Of a stretch of 64,000 nucleotides of DNA, positions 1-11,303 are shown in pieces. The translations under genes were made by a program, and so were the position numbers. Within the stretch, counting starts at the first letter, position 1. Every line of letters begins with the position of its first letter. Origin of the DNA: Pararge aegeria (taxonomy: Eukaryota > Arthropoda > Insecta > Lepidoptera > Nymphalidae); contig NC_053193.1 in assembly GCF_905163445.1 (NCBI RefSeq), positions 5,890,001-5,954,000 of the forward strand, given 5' to 3'. The notes below the pieces were generated by a model. It was not told the origin of the DNA, made no database searches, and saw only the letters and a list, made by a program, of their open reading frames with translations.

Positions 1-71
1 GAAAATAACAGTAAAACTTTGGTTTTACGTCTAAAAAAATATTATTTTAGCTTTACTTTTTGTTTTTCCAG

Positions 72-1245
72 GAATATCTAAAAGTCCGGAAGCATTTCAG
101 GAATACAGTGAGCTAATGACACATTTTTTTAAAGTAGCACCGCTTCATACAATTGTATGCTGCGTCGATAATGAATCAAATACTGTTGACCAAATTGTGG
201 GTTTATCGATAGCCCAGCTAATGAAGAATACTGATAAACTAGAAGATATTGTAAATGACGTAAGTGGAAAATGTTATTTGTTTGGTTTGTAGAGTTATTA
301 CTTTTATAAAATCAACGAAATAAGCAAAATAAATAAATATACTGCGACATAGCGACTACTAAAATAGCGACGGGAGCTAAAATTTTTTTAAAGTCCAACT
401 TCTATGGAGTTAGTAAATTCTGCAGTTAGATTAACAATTTTAGCTGAACTAACTCTGATAGCCCAGTAGTAAGGCTTCGGCTTTTCATTCGGTGAGATCA
501 AGTTGCATTGGCACGCGCAAAAAATACAATAGTAAGCAAGACATATATTTATTTTACAGATGGAGTTCAAGTCAGAAGAAATGCAACAGTTATTGCACGC
601 TGCCAAAGTATTAGAAGGTTATCTTAAAGAAAAAGCAAGCTGTTATGAGACTTACTACTTTGGAAGAGGTATCTTTGTTCATCCAGAATACAGAAAAATG
701 GGAATAGCAAATGAGCTTATAAAAGTGAAGTGCGTCTGATATAATTCCTTTTCTTTTTAGGTATAATAATATTAAAATATATGAATCAATATTGATTTAT
801 ATTATACACTATTTGAACCTAAACACGCTTTACTTAGTTCAGAGCACTCGATGTTTAGAAATTTAATACAGAAAGTACTGTTTGATTTATGGACAGTAAC
901 ATACGGAATCTATTTATTCGTTTGATTCGAGATCACGATGTTCTTCTACGGATCTATTATTTTCTGATTTGATCATACAGTGGTAATCCGATCCTAGCTC
1001 TTACCATAATCTGCTGATTACTTACCTAATTATAATTTGTTTTCAGAAAGTTGATTTGTATTGACAACAATGTTCCCATGACGTGTGCTGGAATGTCAGC
1101 TGTGGGTACCCAAAGGGCAGCTGAGAAGAACAATTGGAAGACATTTTCAGATATATCTATAGAAGAACTCGAAGAGGAGACCGGTCTTACATTTGGAGAT
1201 GATGCAATTTCCAAGCATAAACTCATGTATACCACAATAAATTAA
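72..1245 (+). CDS. GNAT-superfamily N-acetyltransferase (insect aaNAT-like), gene 1, 5' partial
   Basis: Predicted acetyl-CoA-dependent N-acyltransferase; the substrate cannot be told from sequence. Three exons are visible: 72-259, 560-729 and 1047-1245 (stop TAA). The first coding exon lies left of the window, because exon 72 opens in phase 1 after a TTTTCCAG acceptor. Donors are GTAAGT (260) and GTGCGT (730). The visible part encodes about 185 residues. Exon 2 product contains VCCVDNESNT and IVGLSI, as in the two paralogues. Exon 3 product contains the acetyl-CoA-binding motif A as HPEYRKMGIANEL, matching R-x-x-G-x-A. The last exon begins KLICIDN and contains GTQRAAEKNNW, the usual C-terminal GNAT region. 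No stop or frameshift is seen in the joined exons. Intron phases 1, 0, 2 match genes 2 and 3. It is tail to tail with gene 2. GNAT membership is solid; assignment to the aaNAT-like group is inferred from layout. Confidence 0.88.
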
Positions 1246-1290
1246 AATATATAATATATATAGGGTATTTTTACCTCTGGAAAATTCGTG

Positions 1291-1296
1291 AATAAA
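1291..1296 (+). promoter_or_regulatory. Poly(A) signal of GNAT gene 1
   Basis: AATAAA lies 46 nt after the stop codon of gene 1, in AT-rich sequence. It is the first canonical hexamer downstream, so it is the likely 3' end signal. Confidence 0.6.
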
Positions 1297-1679
1297 ATAT
1301 TTTTACTTAAATAACTGAATTTTAATTCCGCTCACTTGTTTTTACTTGTCTTTATGAATACAGTCTGTTGTTCTTTTTATTATTCATATTTGAAATGTTT
1401 TAAAGTTTGTATTAAGTAATGTCTTGCGCTATGCAAAGCACCCTTAATTCTTTTCAAAAATAACCTGCGATCATTTTCAATCTTATTATCCAGCTAAGAA
1501 AAATTTTCTACTGAAGGCAAGATTACTTCTAATAACACTTACTGGAAAAAAGCTCCCTGCTTTACTGGTATCGGATAGATATTACTGCTCCTGCAGTAAA
1601 TGTTGACATTACCTACACAGTGAAAGTAGAGAAGGAAAACTATTTAACATAAGGTCTACTTTGCACGTACAGCGAACAG

Positions 1680-1885
1680 TAAAAGAAGGTCTACCATTTG
1701 TTCACCATATTGCCGATAGTCGTTTTGGCCAACGAATCCATGGGTAAAAGTATCGAACAAATTTAATGGTAATCAACGAAGCTTTGTGATTATGGGCAAT
1801 TCCTCCCGTTCGGAGAGGCCTTTAGTTTAGCAGTGGACTGTTAGATGCTATACACGAATAAGGCTGATGATGATTATGTAGCCTT
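1680..1885 (+). repeat. Non-LTR element 3' fragment in the gene 1/gene 2 spacer
   Basis: Degraded sequence with GCAGTGGACTGTTAGATG followed by GGCTGATGATGATTATG. The 'cagtggac...ggctgatgatgat' ending is the usual 3' tail of lepidopteran RTE-linked LINEs and SINEs. The rest of the 1246-2024 spacer shows nothing recognisable apart from the two poly(A) signals. Confidence 0.5.
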
Positions 1886-1990
1886 TAAATATTTTGACCT
1901 AAAAATTAAATTTAAATTAATGAAATTTATATGTACTTTTGTGTCAATACTAATATTAAAATGGAAAAATAACCAAAAACAACGTTAATA

Positions 1991-1996
1991 TTTATT
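1991..1996 (-). promoter_or_regulatory. Poly(A) signal of GNAT gene 2
   Basis: TTTATT on the + strand reads AATAAA on the minus strand, 28 nt beyond the gene 2 stop (TAG at 2025-2027). Confidence 0.6.
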
Positions 1997-2024
1997 TAAT
2001 AAATATTAAAAATAAGTCTCAATA

Positions 2025-4173
2025 CTAGTCTATGGTCGTAAACATCAATTTAAAACTTGATACTTTCTTTATAAACGAAAATCCAGTGATTATTTCCATT
2101 TTCTCCAGTGATATTTCAAGTAAGGTCTTCCAATTATTCTTTTCGGCCGCTTTCTGCGTACCTATTGCTGTCATCCATGCGCATGTCATAGGTATTTTAT
2201 GCTCGATACATATAATTTTCCTAAGAAAAGAAAATTTTATACACACGGTAGTAGACATAATATTGGTGTTAAAATAAGCTTAGAACTCCGGTAAACCGAT
2301 ATCTAGATGTTTGCGTTTTAGATCACGAAACACGACTATGCTCATTGGTTTGATTTGATTGATACTAAACTTTCTGCTAGGAAAACTCTCAATAGGAACT
2401 TACACAATGTAGTTGTCAATACTTATTCTTTGCAGGATAAGCCGTCGGTCCGGGAAATTATCACAAACATGGCATAATGATCGAGTATAGAAAAGCATGA
2501 GGCATTCACACCCTAAATCCCTCTTGAGAAAAGAAGGCTGTGCTAGAGGGCAGTGTAAGTTTAATGGGAAGGTGATAATGATTAATAAATCATGCTATCA
2601 CAATTTTAAATCTTTTGTTTAAACTGACTATCTAACTTCCAACCCAGGCTAAGTTTGTTGAGGGCTCTTCCTTAACCAGGACGCGTTTAGAACCTTCCTA
2701 GCTTTAGTTTAAAGTTAATGAATGTTATTATCATCATTACCTCACAATAATGTTAATAGTAACATAGTATATGTATGAACGCTTCAAAAGTACCTTATCT
2801 ATCTTCTGCTAGGTTACTTCCAGTTTTGAAAATAATCAACACTATATTATATCACTGTATCTTATAGTTTGCACATTTAAATATCAAGAATCTACAGACT
2901 ATATTACTAACTCGAAAGTCTTTACGAAATTTGTAAGTTACACCCTGAGAAATGATAACTAAAGCTGTGAGTTACAGAGTAATATTTTAATCCTCCACGT
3001 TAGAGTAATAAATCAAATTGGCACAAATTGTTCCCTAGGGAAATATAAATCACTTGAGCGTACCTCACTCTTACAAACTCATTCGCCAAACCCAGCCCTC
3101 TATAATCGCGATGAACTGCAATACCTCTGCCTCCATAGTAAGTTTTAAATTCTTTGGCGTTTGTGTAATCTTCCAGGACTATTAAAATGTGAAATAATCT
3201 TTTCATTTCTTCAGTTTTAAGGTCCAACTTAAAAATTAATTGTTTAAAAATATTATAAAAAGACAATATTCAGTGTTGTATTAAGAGTGTACAAGAAGAT
3301 GCTTTTATGGATATAGTAAAATGGGACCTCTATTGGGATATTATAAATGCGAGCTTCTGTTAATCGGTTTGTTTGTTTCACCTTTTTCCTAACATCAAAT
3401 CAGTATTGAATAATTATGGGCTGGAGACAGTGGCAGGTTACATTGCAACTTTTGAATAGAAAAATTCGATAGTCCATCGCGTAATTTAGTTATTAACTTC
3501 ATGCAAAAATGGCTGCATGGATTTAAATATCGGTCTTTAACTCATATTAAAGTTCAATTACGTTCCGAAGAAACTACTACTATGATAATTGCGGAATTGA
3601 ACTATCTAGTTTATCCTCCTTTAATAAGTTACATGCACATAAACTGCACATGTGAAGTACACGTGGGATAAGTTGTGGTCAGAGGTAGTCATTGATAAAG
3701 TTTAAATTTAAATTTTAATGTAACTTACTCCCTCTATAAAATCTTTTAGCTTTTCGGTACTTTCTTCCAGTCCCATAATCGATAATCCAAGAATGTTTCC
3801 AACTACATTCGGCTCATCTACACAACACAAAACAACAGACGTTTTTGGGTCTTCAAACATATTCTTTAACAATGATCGATATTCTTGTATTGCATCTTCA
3901 CTTTTATGGATTCCTGGTAAAATGGTAAATACTAATGTTAACAGATATTTTTTTTTTCCAATATACTACTGTCCCATTACAAATAATAAGCCTTAGCATA
4001 CCTGCTGCAACCTGAAATGCCTCTTCATTCATATAGTTATTTATTAAAAAATCGATTGCATCATCTTTCCGATCTACGGGAAGGTCTTGCATTCTTAATT
4101 TAAAACCACTGCCGTCTTTTTGTTTTGCTTCGAATCTCGTCCAAGTTTTACATGAAACACAATTTTCAGACAT
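2025..4173 (-). CDS. GNAT-superfamily N-acetyltransferase (insect aaNAT-like), gene 2, complete
   Basis: Predicted soluble acetyl-CoA-dependent N-acyltransferase; no signal peptide or membrane segment is evident. Four exons on the minus strand: 4173-4002, 3913-3729, 3227-3064 and 2220-2025. They join to 717 nt, 238 aa plus stop, a normal GNAT length. All introns are GT-AG with phases 1, 0, 2. I chose the ATG at 4173 because it gives MSENCVSCKTWTRFEAK, aligned with the start of gene 3; the frame stays open 7 codons further, but an acceptor (TTTCCAG at 4200-4194) lies there. Exon 1 has the conserved TWTRFEAK and DLPVDRKDDAIDFL. Exon 2 has VLCCVDEPN and ILGLSI. Exon 3 carries motif A as RDYRGLGLANEF (R-x-x-G-x-A). 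Exon 4 has IPMTCAWM and GTQKAAEKNNW. The frame is intact. The last exon is roughly 55-60% identical to that of gene 1, so the copies are not recent. Substrate unknown. Confidence 0.9.
2560..2815 (+). repeat. LINE 3'-UTR remnant (GACTTT-tailed family) in gene 2 intron 3
   Basis: The stretch with GGGCTCTTCCTTAACCAGGACGCG spread over 2660-2690, then AACGCTTCAAAAGTAC near 2780, matches the 3' UTR order of the copies at 33390-33568 and 57107-57260. The terminal GACTTT tail is missing. It lies inside the 843-bp intron 3 (2221-3063), antisense to the gene. Confidence 0.5.
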
Positions 4174-4230
4174 ATCGTTGTATTGATTCCACACTGGAAA
4201 TTATTAGAAATAAGAGTCCAAATAGAGCAC
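4174..4230 (-). promoter_or_regulatory. Probable 5'-UTR splice acceptor of gene 2
   Basis: On the minus strand a pyrimidine-rich tract with a TCTAAT branch-like site leads to TTTCCAG (ending 4194), 20 nt before the chosen ATG. This suggests gene 2 has an upstream noncoding exon. No matching donor could be chosen with confidence. Confidence 0.4.
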
Positions 4231-4721
4231 CTTGGTAAAATTTTAACCTTAAGAATTAATCACAAGGTTACACCCATTGTTATAATTACGTGTTGCTAAA
4301 ATTATAAAAGGTTATTTTATATGGAAAACGGTTTTTTAATTAAAGTAGTGTTTTAGTCGCGACTTTTTATAGGTAGATGATATTTGAGGTTAAATTCAAA
4401 ATATTTGTGTCCAGTACACTGTGAATACTACATGCGCAAAGAATCAATCATGTATCGAATGTATTAAAAATAATTTTCTTAGTCTTAATCGTATCACTAT
4501 CACGTTTTATCTAATGAGGACAAAAATATCACAAATTTTATGATAGGATTTTATAGTTGCTTGTCCCTAATAGCGACTTTATCTGTTGGTAATTAAATAT
4601 TATTTGTTAAACCATTAATATTAGCCACAATGACCTAATTAATATCTGCAAGTTGCAAGTTATATTCTGTTTGTTTTAGGATGATTCCAAAACAGTCAAA
4701 TCTACTTTACTTACTTTGTCG

Positions 4722-5187
4722 ACCTTCCTGGCTCAATGGTGAGCTCTGTGGTATTATAAATGGGAGGTCCCGAGTTGAATCCCCTAGGCCGATTGCAGAA
4801 TTTATAATTGCTGAATTTTCTCTGGTCTTGTGTGGTGGGAGGCTTTGACCTTACCGACACAGACGTACCGCCAATAGATTTAGCGTTCCAGTACGATGTC
4901 GCAGAGAAAAGATGTCGTGCACCTCTACAGGGTAGCCTGCAGTAGCGTGCATAGAGGTTACGCAGCGTATAAAGATGATATAAAATAAAGAAAATTTTCA
5001 GTACGAGTTATAAAAACTTAATGGTAGACTTGACTCGTAGTTATAACTCGTACACTGAAGATTTTTAATTTTATATGATGTGCCCGCTTAGTGCATCCCT
5101 GCATGCACGCCACTGTTAGCCTGCTACCATCTTATACCACATCATCAGTTACCAACAGGCGAGATTGTAATGAAATAAAAAAAATAC
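4722..5187 (+). mobile_element. tRNA-derived SINE (family A), split by a hAT MITE
   Basis: The head has an A-box-like TGGCTCAATGGTGAG and a B-box-like GAGTTGAATCC. The body (TTCTCTGGTCT, GTACGATGTCGC) is shared with copies at 10727, 27648, 30475, 41567 and 52870. The 3' end is AAATAAAAAAAA. A 176-bp MITE at 4940-5115 interrupts it, and SINE sequence resumes after it. This composite fills most of the gap between genes 2 and 3; its 3' end is under 20 nt from the gene 3 poly(A) signal. Confidence 0.85.
4940..5115. mobile_element. hAT-type MITE nested in a SINE
   Basis: Ends are CAGTAGCGTGCA and TGCACGCCACTG, inverted with one mismatch. Flanks are GTAGCCTG (4932-4939) and TTAGCCTG (5116-5123), an 8-bp target duplication with one change. 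Eight-bp duplications and CAGTG ends are hAT hallmarks. The subterminal sequence resembles the 38245 copy. Confidence 0.85.
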
Positions 5188-5204
5188 TTAATTCGTTTAA
5201 TTAC

Positions 5205-5210
5205 TTTATT
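5205..5210 (-). promoter_or_regulatory. Poly(A) signal of GNAT gene 3
   Basis: TTTATT on the + strand is AATAAA on the minus strand, 9 nt beyond the gene 3 stop (TAA at 5220-5222). This is very close to the stop, as in gene 2. The SINE tail begins just beyond. Confidence 0.55.
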
Positions 5211-5219
5211 TGTTTAATG

Positions 5220-8200
5220 TTAATCTACTGTCTTGTACATAAATTTAAAACTTGGTAGACTCTTATCAAACTCAAGTCCTGTCTTCTCTTCTAATTCCTC
5301 TCTTGGAATTTCTACCATGGTCTTCCAAGAGTTAGCTTCCGCTGCCTTTTGGCTGCCCTTTGCTGACATCCATGCGCATGTCATAGGGATACCGCTATCG
5401 ATGCAGATTAACTCCCTGAAAGTATAAAAAACTATAATAAAATTGAATCTTTGAACCCAAGAGTTTGAGAGATCTTTGTTATTATTAAAGCGAAGGAATG
5501 TCTGCTGGTACTGAACCAATAATCGGCTACAACACCAATCGTGATGTTTGGAATATAATATGTCGCACTAACTCATTCATTCAACACCAACTGACGTCAA
5601 ATTTAAGCATTGAAATGTTACAGTTTTATATCATCTATAGACTATAGCACATAACAGTCGACGACTGTGATCACAACACTGGGCAGCAGTAACACAGAGG
5701 AAACTTCTCCCCTTCCTCGGTTATATTCCCTAGTCGAGTCGTACAACATCCACGGGTAGAGAATGGTGATAGTACCTACTCTGGTCTCCCGTTAGCGCAC
5801 GGCACATAATATTCCAATGCTTTAATTACGGTCGGTATTGAGTTGATTGGGTTGGTTGGGCCTTGGTTCACAAAAGCCATAAACGTGCAGAATCGTAAAG
5901 TAAATATCGTCTACTCTTAGATGGACAGTTTAAGAGGCAAGATGGAGATGAGAGCACATGACTGTGGAAACACCAATTGACCAAGGATACAAGAGAGACA
6001 TACCGCACTTTAACAAGCTCAACTGCTATGCCCAACCTTCTGTATTCTGGGTGAACAATAATACCTCGGCCGTAGTAAAAAATGTCGTATTTTTTGGAAT
6101 CTCCAGTATAACTTTCTAATACTTTTGCAGCGTATAGAATCCGTATCATCTCTTCTGACTTGAACTCCATCTGAAATAACAGTTATTTATCTGAGCATCT
6201 ATCGCCTAAGGGCCAAACTAGAGTTAGAGTTTCACATTTTCTTGGATTGAACATCCGGCATCCCTTATCCCTTAGTTATCCCTTGGGGTTACCGAAGCTT
6301 AAGGTGAAGCACGCTTGCATAAAAAGCCTGTTTGTCCTTGATTTTAGTACCCATAGCCTAGGTGGGAAAAACGCTTTTTTTAAAGGCTGCCTTTTCATAA
6401 ATTATATCATCGTTTCTTTGTTTGTATTGCAATAAAGTTTTTCATCTACAGTATCTACCATACTGAGAACCTATGATACCCAAATTCGATCTAAATACTT
6501 CACTTGACGGCAGTTTTATGGCCAGCTAGATGAAAGACACACTAAATATTTGTCTAGGACTGGCTAGTGCGAGACGATGTTGGCAGTGGCGTGCACTGGG
6601 TTTCTTATCAGGGTATGCATATAGTGGGAAAATTGCATAAATGGCAATAATCCTCCTCCTACAAGAGTTATGTATAACACTTTTAGGGTAAGCACTGCTT
6701 TTGTGCATGTATGAAGTGCACGCCACTGGATGTTGGTATAATTTAATAAACAGCGTATGCCACTGTTCGAAAACTTAAGCCCCATCTCATGTTTCACAAA
6801 AAATCCGATTATTGCTAAAGTTATTGCGGTAAAAAAATGACCCAAATGTTGAATTAGGACACAGTTATATTAATATAATCAAATAAATAGCTCTATTGAT
6901 AACCTTTCATGCCTCTCTCTCCTTTAAGAGGAGTCGATCTTAATCTCGTAGGCTGTGTACCATAATCCATCAAGGATTTAAAGCTTATACCAACCATGTT
7001 GTTCCAATGCGGTTAAGTGGCTCTTTAAGATTATTATTTATTAAATGCTAGTAATGAAATCTAGATTTTTTTCGAGGCATGTGTGGACGACGTCTATATC
7101 CAAACTCCAGACTGGTAGATACTAAAAAAAATTCTAATAGAAAAGCCTAATAAGTACCTACGAATATTTCATTTGATAGGATAGGTATGGCTACTGTTTA
7201 CCGGATGCAACCATTTCTGTGGCGTTCCCCACTTAGCTCATTTCCTTGATAAGAGGCGATGTAAATGTGCCAACCAATTCCGTTGGCAACTACATATCCT
7301 GGGATCGCTTTCAATTCAATTCAGTCATTGCACACTGCTGTAAAATGCTGACCTTGGCTTGTCCGCATCCGGCTATTCCATACTTAATATTAATCCTGGG
7401 AGCTTCTAGGAATATTTTAACAGGTGTTTAAAAAGTGAAGGTTGGTTCGTTTATTGCAAAACGCTATGTTACCGCTTATTATTAAATTGTTTGATCTTTA
7501 TTCATTTACATGTTATTAAATTTTTTTAATTTGTTTTGACACCATGTGCAAGCACTGTTACAGTAACCAATATTTTGTGAGTTTAATTGTTACTTACATT
7601 TAGGGTTATATACCTTTTTATCCGAATACCTTTTGATTCACTGTTTACGTACTCGTACCTACTTTTAAGTCTCAGGTCTTCGAAACAATTTAACGCAATA
7701 CTACCTGGGTTTTTATTCTAAGCTTACTACACTACGATCTGGGCAATTCAACAAAGCCGGGAATCAAACCCAGGACTTTGCTCTAAAAACTTACATGTTC
7801 CTACTAAAGGTACTAAATAGATACTTACGTCTTTTATAAAATCTTCAAATTTATCAGTATTCCTCGTCGGCTGTATAACTGATAGTCCCAAAATTTTCCC
7901 AGCAGTATTGGAGTCATCATCAACGCAACACACTGTGGCATGAATCGGCAATGCTTTGAAGAATGATGTCATTAGCTCTCTATACTCTTTAAGTGCCTCT
8001 GGATTTTTTGAAACACCTAAAACAACAACCAAAGCCCATAGCTTAACTTATTACGTTAATAAACTTCTTATTTTTGGAGAATGCCTTTATACGTCTATAG
8101 AGCACAAATATTTTGCCAATGTCGTTAATAATCTTAACTATGTAATAAATTAAATCTGTCAAATTTGTATGGAGTTCTCAAATTCTAACGTTTTGATCCA

Positions 8201-11200
8201 ACATTTAAAATGACAGATATACTGACTGTAGTTTACATGTAGTAGCACCACAGGCTAAAAGTGATGTAGCAAGTAGCAAGTATAAAAAATACAAAATTCC
8301 TACACTACAGGTCTCAAAAGCCCTATAAAGCCATCGTCCAGTATGTTATGGCTGGAAAATTTGATGACGTAAACTCATACGTAACCAGTGGTAACAAGAT
8401 ATGGATACTAATGATTAGAAATTGACCCCAAGCTGAGCCCAAATATTGAAATCTTTATCTGCTACGTAAATAGCTTTTGCTGTGACAATGAGGTGTTAAA
8501 TAGGTTGGCCTTATGTCTCCCACAAGACAATAACTACCACCACCAGTATAAAGGGATTAATTACTTATTTAACCACGGACTCTGTGGTAAGATACGTATC
8601 AAACAAAATAAGAATCATCTAACATTGTTTATTTTTGGATTTGTTTTGTTGGTGAAGCAATTGCGAAACAAATATACAAAACATTCTAATAGTTGAATTT
8701 AGAACCTCCTTCTTTCAGTTTTTAATTTTTATCTTCTAGGTACACGAAACCCTAAAAAAAATCTCATCATCATCATATATATAAAATTCATAGTATCTCA
8801 ATAAAACTAGTGCCGTATAAGATCGTGTATAAATCAGATCCCATTCATTGTGTGACATTAAAATATTCATTTTAAGTCCAATGAACTCATTATTTAAAAC
8901 TTCTTCCGATATTACGAATACAGTATAATGTAAGGTCTGAATCACTGTTATGCAAATTTAAAAGGATAAAATCTATATTTATATTTATACTATTATACTG
9001 GTTGGCTTTTATAGAAGGTTCTACCTGCATATATCAGACTGTAGACGTATCTTTTGCAATTACATACGTGTACAGGCTAGTTCGTGATAGGATACACCGC
9101 TAAGTTGTATGCCAAACTTATTGCTCAACGTCATGAAATTCAGTTTTTCACAAATCGCGCAGAAACCAAGCATTTGTTGTGGTAAAAAGTAGCTTATGTT
9201 TTGATCCAGGATATCTAATCTATTTTTGTTCCAAATTTTATTCAAATCCGTTTAATAGTTTTTGCGTGAAAGAGTGACAAACATCGATACATCAACATGT
9301 CCTTATAAAGTTTTACGAACCTATATAATGTAAGAAGGATAGGATAGCAGGTCATGAAATTCCAGTAACGTTAACTGACTCGTTAGTGATAGTCCTGGGA
9401 TCGAGCTTCAGCCCTGGCCTATGAATAGTACTGGGTTTTTTATCAAAAAATTATTAGTATCTGCCCGGAATTTGATAATTGGCGGAATGGAGGCACATGG
9501 GTGATTCACCCACGTGCCTCGCAGGGCACGTTAAGCTGCCGGTCTGCTGATGTGCCGGAGATGCCGTCACATTGGACGATGAGAGTGAGGGAATAGAGAG
9601 TGCACCAGTATTTGCGTACAAACTTGCACACTATTATATCTCTATTGAGAATTACCGTGGCCGAAATCAGTCAGGGATTTTTTTTTAGTTTGCATCCTGG
9701 AGACGGATAGATATAGGTATACTGTCTACCTGAGTAAAAGAGAGATTAAACTAGTGAGTGAATTTCCGCTCTTAAATATTATCCTACTAATCCTACTTCC
9801 TAATATATAAAATATATTATATATCCTACTATCCTACTATAATATTATAAATGTGAAAGTGTGGATGTTTGTTAGTAATTCACAGAAAAACGGCTGAACG
9901 GATTTGGATGAAATTTGGCATGCATGTAGCCTTTGACAAGGAAAGAACATAGGCTACCTTTTATCTCGATACCTAAAGTAGTTTCCGAGGGAGAATGAAA
10001 ATTGTTTACGAGCTAAGCCGCGGGCAGACAGAAAACTGAAAATTAGTATGCATGTAACCTATGCCATTGAGAAGGACATGTACTTTTTATATCGATCTCA
10101 AATAGTTCCCGTGGTAGTATTAAAAATTGTTAACGAGCGAAGCTTTAGACCCAATTCTGAAGTCCACGCAGACGAAGTCGCGGGCAGAAGCTAGTATTGA
10201 ATAAGTTTGATCATACTAACTTTACTACGGACGAAGTTTAATTTTGTAAAGAGTTATTTTAAGCGCATCATTCATCAATAAAGTTTTTCCTATAATATTT
10301 AAACCGACTGACGTTGGGGTGACAAGGTTCTGGAATGGAAACCTCGCATCGGTAAACGCAGCGTTGGTTGACCCATAACGAGATGGACAAGCGACATCTA
10401 GCTAAGCACTGGGACCCGTATGTGGCCCAGGACCGTGGATCTCCCTACAGAAGACATATGTCCGCAGTGAAAAAATGTCACATGATGCTGAGTATTTATT
10501 GACAGATGCTTTTAATAATTCCAAACGATTTTTTTTTCCCGGGCTAAAAGGTCCGCGTCTCCCGATTGCAAACTATCTCTGTGCAAAATATAATGAAGAT
10601 CGGTTCAGTACTTAAAGTTAGGTATAAATAATAGATTGTTATGAAATCCCACATCAAATCGTCTTGGGTGCTATTCCGGGATAAAAATCTTATGTCTGGT
10701 TTTAGGATATCGGGTATCTCTAACACCTGTATGGATGAGTGGTGAACTGCACCTCCTAACGTCTATGACCAATTCACAGGCGCAGCGATGAGCGCTGAAG
10801 TTTTAAGTAGGATGTCCTGTAGGGTTCTATCCACGGTAGGGGCAATGGTAATGGCAAGATACTACGCTACAGACAAAGACGTTTAAGCGATTAAGCATTC
10901 CGGAACGATGTCGCGTAGAAACCGATTAGGAGTATGAGTTTAAATGCCATATCTTTAACAGGTGAGCCCATTACCATCTTAGATCATTACTTACCAACAT
11001 ATGCGATCGCAGTTCAGGGCTAACTTATAGTGGACAATAAAAAAAAATGGAATGGATCTTAAAAATGTAATATTATACTTTAAAACAAATCTACTGTATG
11101 GTATTGAAAATAAAGAATCATTATTATTATATACCTGAAGCTTTATGGACCGCCTCTTCGGGAACGAAATAATCCATTAAAAATACGTAAACATCATTTT

Positions 11201-11303
11201 CGGATTCCACTGGACGATCTTCGATACGTAGTTTAACAATACTGCCATCCGGTTTTTTCGACTCAAATCTGGTCCACACTTTACGCGCAACAGTACCAGA
11301 CAT
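5220..11303 (-). CDS. GNAT-superfamily N-acetyltransferase (insect aaNAT-like), gene 3, complete
   Basis: Predicted acetyl-CoA-dependent N-acyltransferase, paralogue of genes 1 and 2. Four minus-strand exons: 11303-11135, 8016-7829, 6170-6004 and 5415-5220. They join to 720 nt, 239 aa plus stop, with intron phases 1, 0, 2 and GT-AG borders. The ATG at 11303 gives MSGTVARKVWTRFESK, aligned with gene 2. Exon 1 has RIEDRPVESENDVYVFL, the N-terminal pattern of insect aaNAT-like proteins. Exon 2 has VCCVDDDSNTAGKILGLSV. Exon 3 has motif A as HPEYRRLGIAVEL (R-x-x-G-x-A). Exon 4 has GIPMTCAWM and GSQKAAEANSW, where the other copies have GTQ. The frame is intact. Introns are much longer than in gene 2 (intron 1 about 3.1 kb, intron 2 about 1.7 kb) because of SINE, Helitron, LINE and MITE insertions. 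Substrate unknown. Confidence 0.9.
5640..5860 (-). repeat. LINE-like fragment in gene 3 intron 3
   Basis: GTTATATTCCCTAGTCGAGTCG followed by a CCACGGGTAGAG-like stretch recurs near 44640-44740 as GTTATATTCCCTTAGTCGCC. It is a diverged dispersed repeat; no open frame was seen. Confidence 0.4.
6584..6728. mobile_element. hAT-type MITE, 145 bp, in gene 3 intron 2
   Basis: It begins CAGTGGCGTGCACT and ends AGTGCACGCCACTG, a perfect 14-bp terminal inverted repeat. Both flanks read GATGTTGG (6576-6583 and 6729-6736), an exact 8-bp target duplication. It has no coding capacity. Low divergence of the ends and duplication suggests a fairly recent insertion. Confidence 0.93.
7735..7795 (-). repeat. 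Possible SINE head fragment in gene 3 intron 2
   Basis: The minus strand reads GGGTTTGATTCCCGGC, close to a tRNA B box, next to exon 2 of gene 3. Only the B-box region is clear, so this is weak. Confidence 0.3.
9350..9685 (+). mobile_element. SINE-like retroposon with T-rich end
   Basis: A tRNA-like head (CTCGTTAGTGATAGTCC, GGGATCGAGCTTC) is followed by a GC-rich body with CACGTTAAGCTGCCGGTC, recognisable again at 41090-41300 (GCACGTTAAGCCATGG). It lies in gene 3 intron 1. Confidence 0.55.
9832..10197 (+). mobile_element. Helitron-like (Lep1-type) non-autonomous element
   Basis: It starts ATATTATAAATGTGAAAGTG and ends GACGAAGTCGCGGGCAGAAG followed by CTAGT. This is the layout of Lep1-like Helitrons that are abundant in Lepidoptera. 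An internal partial duplication is likely, because AGCCGCGGGCAG occurs midway (near 10020) as well as at the end. It lies in gene 3 intron 1. Confidence 0.7.
10305..10500 (+). mobile_element. RTE-type LINE ORF C-terminal fragment
   Basis: Nucleotide similarity to the 3' end of the RTE copy at 42483-43506: GACTGACGTTGGGGTGAC, CTGGAATGGAAACCTCG, GGTAAACGCAGCGTTGGT. The frame is broken by stops. It lies in gene 3 intron 1. Confidence 0.65.
10727..11048 (+). mobile_element. tRNA-derived SINE, family A
   Basis: Shares GGAACGATGTCGCGTAG, CCGATTAGGAGTATG and the ACCATCTTAGATCATTACTTACCA-type 3' part (near 10972-10999) with other family A copies. It ends in an A8 tract. The 5' head is diverged. It lies in gene 3 intron 1, antisense to the gene and about 90 bp from exon 1. 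Confidence 0.75.

Noticed and set aside
388..606. 72-aa minus-strand frame overlapping gene 1
   Set aside because: It is antisense to exon 560-729 and the intron before it; a shadow of the real exon.
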